Shown here piece by piece: positions 61,173 to 64,000 of a stretch of 64,000 nt of DNA. Location: the NCBI RefSeq assembly GCF_000686725.1, contig NZ_JMLK01000006.1, positions 248,001 through 312,000 of the forward strand. The letters are read 5' to 3'. The position numbers and the translations under genes are program-made. The notes below the pieces were generated by a model, which saw only the letters and a list, made by a program, of their open reading frames with translations, was not told the DNA's origin and searched no databases. Numbering within the stretch: position 1 is the stretch's first letter; each line of letters opens with the position of its first letter. This DNA comes from Clostridium akagii DSM 12554 (lineage in GTDB: Bacteria > Bacillota > Clostridia > Clostridiales > Clostridiaceae).

Positions 61173-61601
61173 ATGAATTATTATAAAGCCGTTGAGGCTA
61201 TGTTATACGGTTACAAAGCAATGCATGCTGAGATTAAAAATATAGATTTAGAAATCGCTGAGTTAGAAAATCAATATCAAGGGTGTGGATCTATTTCATA
61301 CGAGGAAAAGTCAGCTCCAACCAATAAATTTAACAGTCCAGTTGAAAATGAAATGATAGAAAGAAGATATAAACCAGAGTGGCTTAAAAAAAGGAAACAC
61401 AAGCTAGAGGTGCAAATAGAAAAAATCGATAATGCTCTTGGGATACTAAGCGATAGAGAATATAAAATAATAGAACTTAGGTATTTTGAGAATATATCCA
61501 ATAAAGATGTAGCCGCAAGACTGGAGTTAACGGAGCAGAGGGTAAGTGAAGTTAAGTCTAAGATAATAAATAAATTAATTAGCTTGGTGCTCGTAGTGTA
61601 G
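61173..61601 (+). CDS. ArpU/RinA-like phage late-gene activator (sigma-70 region 4 type)
   Basis: 142 residues, AGGAGGTGG upstream. A helical N-terminus with paired coiled segments, then DNALGILSDREYKIIELRYFENISNKDVAARLELTEQRVSEVKSKIINKL, a sigma-70 region-4-like helix-turn-helix. Such proteins switch on terminase and structural genes in many Firmicute phages. Here no terminase follows. Confidence 0.78.
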   Translation: MNYYKAVEAMLYGYKAMHAEIKNIDLEIAELENQYQGCGSISYEEKSAPTNKFNSPVENEMIERRYKPEWLKKRKHKLEVQIEKIDNALGILSDREYKIIELRYFENISNKDVAARLELTEQRVSEVKSKIINKLISLVLVV

Positions 61602-61759
61602 GGTTGGAAAATAAGTTTATTGAAAGTTGATAAATGGAATAGTTTGTACTATTATATAAATATTAGTTAAAATAGATGATGAAATTATGTTATTAGTTAC
61701 TTCGGAATAGTAAAAAATTGTGTAATAAACGATTAATTTTAGATTGGGGTAAAAATTAT

Positions 61760-62239
61760 ATGAAGAAAATAACTAGATATTTAAAAAAGCACTATAGGGA
61801 TGTCGAAAGTGACTTAAGATATTTTAATATAGACCTGTCTAAAAAATCGTGGTATGGAATGTGGCACATCCATTTAGATTGGGATGGAATAACTTCCACG
61901 AGTGATAAGCATAGAAAAATTCACATTTTGTATTATCTTAAGATTTTTGAGAAAATCGATAAACAAACAAAAGAAAGTAAAAGAGATTTTCAAACGTGGA
62001 TATATTTAGATGGGTATGATGGAGTTGATGATGCCATTTACTTCCATACTGAAAATCCAGAATGTGATTTTCCTTATCGATTAGATAATATTGAATGGAA
62101 TATAGAAATTCCTCCAATACTTAAAGGCTTATTGGATTTATCAAAGTTCAATATTGGTATGCTTAATGATAAAAAAGAAAATGCACATTCATATATAATC
62201 CAAAGAAAAGGATTAGGATTGGATATAAACAAAGGATAA
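61760..62239 (+). CDS. Unknown protein, possible immunity protein 1
   Basis: 159 residues from ATG 61760 (TTGGGGT upstream; in-frame TTG at 61718). Aromatic-rich, beta-type sequence: KSWYGMWHIHLDWDGITS..YFHTENPECDFPYRLDNIEWNIEIPPILKGLL. The style is that of polymorphic-toxin immunity proteins, but no toxin gene is seen. Lower translation signals than the neighbouring phage genes. Confidence 0.5.
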   Translation: MKKITRYLKKHYRDVESDLRYFNIDLSKKSWYGMWHIHLDWDGITSTSDKHRKIHILYYLKIFEKIDKQTKESKRDFQTWIYLDGYDGVDDAIYFHTENPECDFPYRLDNIEWNIEIPPILKGLLDLSKFNIGMLNDKKENAHSYIIQRKGLGLDINKG

Positions 62240-62324
62240 ATATTGAACGTCACAATATTAATTTACTGTTGAATAATAGTAAATTAATACTAAGAGATTA
62301 ATATGTGTAGATTGGAGATAAAGT

Positions 62325-62768
62325 ATGAATTGGATAGAAGTTAAAACAAAAGATGATATAAAGAATTTATTAGATGTATTTGATTTTTTTCATGATGGGT
62401 GTCTAAGAGAAATACACTTATGGAACAGTTATTATATTGGAAGTGATTTATCAATGGCGGCAGGAGAAGGGACATTAAATGCGAAAGTAATCTTTCAAAG
62501 GCAATCTAAAAATCCTTCCGCAATAGAAGTTTGTTTCAGCGAAGTCCAAAGGATGAACATCGTTGCAACTAACCCTAATTACTGGTATATGATATTAGGT
62601 GCGTCATTATTTTATAAAGGAGGCTTATATTACTGGGCAGATGAAGAACAGTGGAATATTAGTGAACCAAGTAATAGTGAAATAATGTGGATTTCTGCTA
62701 AAGGGATAAAATGGCGTGATAAAAGTGAATGGATGAAAGATACGTTAAGGTATGGTTCAAGAGAATAA
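62325..62768 (+). CDS. Unknown protein, possible immunity protein 2
   Basis: 147 residues. FDFFHDGCLREIHLWNSYYIGSDLSM..VIFQRQSKNPSAIEVCFSEVQRMNIVATNPNYWYMILGASLFYKGGLYYWADEEQWN resembles a widespread small-protein family often found beside secreted toxin genes. GGAGAT upstream. The immunity role is inferred from this association only. Confidence 0.55.
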   Translation: MNWIEVKTKDDIKNLLDVFDFFHDGCLREIHLWNSYYIGSDLSMAAGEGTLNAKVIFQRQSKNPSAIEVCFSEVQRMNIVATNPNYWYMILGASLFYKGGLYYWADEEQWNISEPSNSEIMWISAKGIKWRDKSEWMKDTLRYGSRE

Positions 62769-62840
62769 GTATCTTTAAAGTGTTTCACAGTTTTCTTATA
62801 AGACGAACAATTATTTAACAAATAAAGGAGATGTTAATAA

Positions 62841-63206
62841 GTGAAGATAAAGAAAATATTAACTCGCTTATATGTACATGATATAAATACATCTATAGAT
62901 TTTTACAAAAAATTATTGAATCAAGATTGTGATTTATTATTTAAGTATAGTGAGATGAATTTAGACTTAGCACAAATAGGTAACATTTTAATTTTAAGTG
63001 GTACTGATGATGCATTAAAACCATTTAAGGATACAAGAGCAACTTTTTTAGTAGATTCTGTCATTGAATTTAGAGAATTCTTATTAAAGAATGGTGCTGT
63101 AATTATTAGAGACTTAAAGAAAGTTCCAACAGGAATGAATTTGACTGTGAAACATTTAGATGGCACTATAATTGAATATGTTGAACACAAAAATGTTAAT
63201 ACATAG
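62841..63206 (+). CDS. VOC-family (glyoxalase/bleomycin-resistance fold) protein
   Basis: 121 residues from GTG 62841 (AAGGAGATG upstream). LTRLYVHDINTSIDFYKKLL at the start and VKHLDGTIIEYVEHK at the end mark the paired beta-alpha-beta-beta-beta modules with a C-terminal metal-type Glu. Substrate unknown; it could be a drug-binding or lyase-like protein. Accessory gene of the prophage. Confidence 0.78.
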   Translation: MKIKKILTRLYVHDINTSIDFYKKLLNQDCDLLFKYSEMNLDLAQIGNILILSGTDDALKPFKDTRATFLVDSVIEFREFLLKNGAVIIRDLKKVPTGMNLTVKHLDGTIIEYVEHKNVNT

Positions 63207-63237
63207 TTTTTTGACTTAGCATCACAATTGAAAACTT

Positions 63238-63296
63238 GAATAATTATTTAAAACACCGTATTATTTAAAATGAATTGTACGGTGTTTATGCGTCGC
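63238..63296 (+). repeat. Diverged repeat / terminator element, copy 2
   Basis: Similar to 61032-61090. Here AAACACCGTA (63251-63260) pairs perfectly with TACGGTGTTT, so the element is a hairpin terminator after the VOC gene. The hairpin positions differ from copy 1 while pairing is kept. Confidence 0.6.
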
Positions 63297-63367
63297 ATTT
63301 CAAATATTCTACGTAGTAACTATTAAAACTAACTATACATTTTAAAGCAACACTTAAATATATTTGA

Positions 63368-63449
63368 AAAAAAATATTAAAAAAATATTAAAAAAATATT
63401 AAAATTATTTTAAATATATCTTAATTCATAGTAGTATGATAATATCATA
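63368..63449 (+). promoter_or_regulatory. Phased A-tract repeat and palindrome upstream of the secreted protein gene
   Basis: Three exact tandem copies of AAAAAAATATT (63368-63400) recur every 11 bp, which would bend DNA. About 35 bp downstream TATGATA-A-TATCATA (63435-63449) is a perfect palindrome. The 386-bp gap holds no gene apart from this and the terminator. Confidence 0.5.
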
Positions 63450-63592
63450 GAAAAAGCAAGAGAGTAACATTCAGAAATGAGTGTTCTTTTTTTATTTGTA
63501 ATTAATTTATTTATTATGGAAATTAAAGTTTATATGTAAAATATACGAAAATAATAAAGAATAAAATAGAAAATATGCAAGGGGGAGCAAAA

Positions 63593-64000
63593 GTGAAAAA
63601 ACATTTTAAATTAATAGGAGTATTTTTATGTGCATTATTAATAGGAACTTCATTCATATTTAGTAAAAGTAGTAATAACAAAGTATATGCAGATGATAAT
63701 TCAGAGGTTGGAACAGCTAATTTAAACAATACAGCTGATAATAGTGCCAAGGTTGGAGATCAATTAGTACATCCTGAAAAAGGTTGGAAAAGGTATGATG
63801 ACAGTAATAGCATGATACAATATATAGGTAATGATTGGGTATATGATAATATACATGCTAGTGTTTCAAATTATTGTTATAATAAGGGTTCACATATTTC
63901 TGGCGACCATTATGGTGTGGCTGATAATTGTGATGGTGATGAACAAATTAAATTTAAGTTTACTGGGAGTAAAATCAGAATAATTGCAATAGATACAACA
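63593..64000 (+). CDS. Secreted phage-borne protein (partial, runs off the window)
   Basis: At least 136 residues from GTG 63593 (GGGGGAG upstream). A signal peptide (KHFKLIGVFLCALLIGTSFIF, cut near VYA/DD), then a linker and VHPEKGWKRYDDSNSMIQYIGNDWVYD..GDEQIKFKFTGSKIRIIA. This 'PEKGWKRYDD..IKFKFTG' module is frequent at the ends of clostridial phage and cell-surface proteins, often with Ig-like repeats, and looks like a carbohydrate-binding fold. No stop by 64000. Confidence 0.7.
   Translation, partial: MKKHFKLIGVFLCALLIGTSFIFSKSSNNKVYADDNSEVGTANLNNTADNSAKVGDQLVHPEKGWKRYDDSNSMIQYIGNDWVYDNIHASVSNYCYNKGSHISGDHYGVADNCDGDEQIKFKFTGSKIRIIAIDTT

Larger units (their letters stand above)
50990..64000. 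mobile_element. Prophage integrated in an oxidoreductase gene (right end outside window)
   Basis: Starts at the disrupted oxidoreductase near 50990 and reads: large serine recombinase, ImmA/IrrE peptidase, repressor, Cro-like protein, antirepressor, SpoIIID homologue, YqaJ, broken RecT, replication protein, PDDEXK nuclease, ArpU-like activator, then accessory genes. Terminase, portal and capsid genes are not seen up to 64000. attR and any structural genes would lie further right. Confidence 0.85.

Noticed and set aside
63360-63410. CRISPR-like or minisatellite array
   Set aside because: Repeats are 11 bp, contiguous and without spacers; this is a phased A-tract pattern.

Overview
The window is low-GC Firmicute DNA with strong purine-rich ribosome-binding sites and frequent GTG and TTG starts. 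It carries a spoIIIA operon, spoIVB, spo0A, spoIIM, dacF and ytfJ, so it comes from an endospore-forming Clostridium-type anaerobe. I do not name a species.

Layout. 1-3466: end of a type IV pilus/type II secretion-like cluster (three pseudopilins, one PilX-like protein, PilM/PilN/PilO-like proteins). 3551-5362: pepP-type peptidase and efp. 5508-10541: spoIIIAA to spoIIIAH. 10629-23152: housekeeping run asp23, nusB, folD, xseA, xseB, ispA, a ~590-nt OLE RNA with its own promoter, its partner gene oapA, dxs, tlyA, nadK, argR, recN and spoIVB. 23440-24326: spo0A, broken by a single-base deletion between receiver and DNA-binding domains.

24332-33402: a decayed prophage starting just after spo0A. 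Diverged direct repeats bound it. It has a broken tyrosine integrase at the left, relics of tail genes (Dit, BppU) at the right, and about a dozen small unknown genes between, including a HEPN-like protein, two paralogous two-helix membrane proteins and three genes sharing a hairpin leader. 33579-35918: an RRNPP-type peptide quorum-sensing pair and two small unknown genes.

36031-50587: a chromosomal backbone resembling the Bacillus nudF-spoIIM-yqzK-xerD-punA-dacF order without fur and deoB, followed by scpA/scpB, ytfJ with a DUF2953 gene, a second D,D-carboxypeptidase, an MFS transporter, small membrane genes, an FtsX-like permease and an MgtC-family protein.

50704-64000 (runs off the window): a second prophage. 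A large serine recombinase has inserted it into a probable FAD-dependent oxidoreductase gene. It has a divergent repressor/Cro control region, an ORF6N/ORF6C antirepressor, a SpoIIID homologue, YqaJ exonuclease, a RecT gene with an internal deletion, a replication protein, a PDDEXK nuclease, an ArpU-like activator, and then accessory genes where terminase and capsid genes would be expected.

Main points of interest: the split spo0A beside a prophage scar, the OLE RNA locus, the RRNPP pair, the small-gene array with a shared leader, and the phage-borne SpoIIID.
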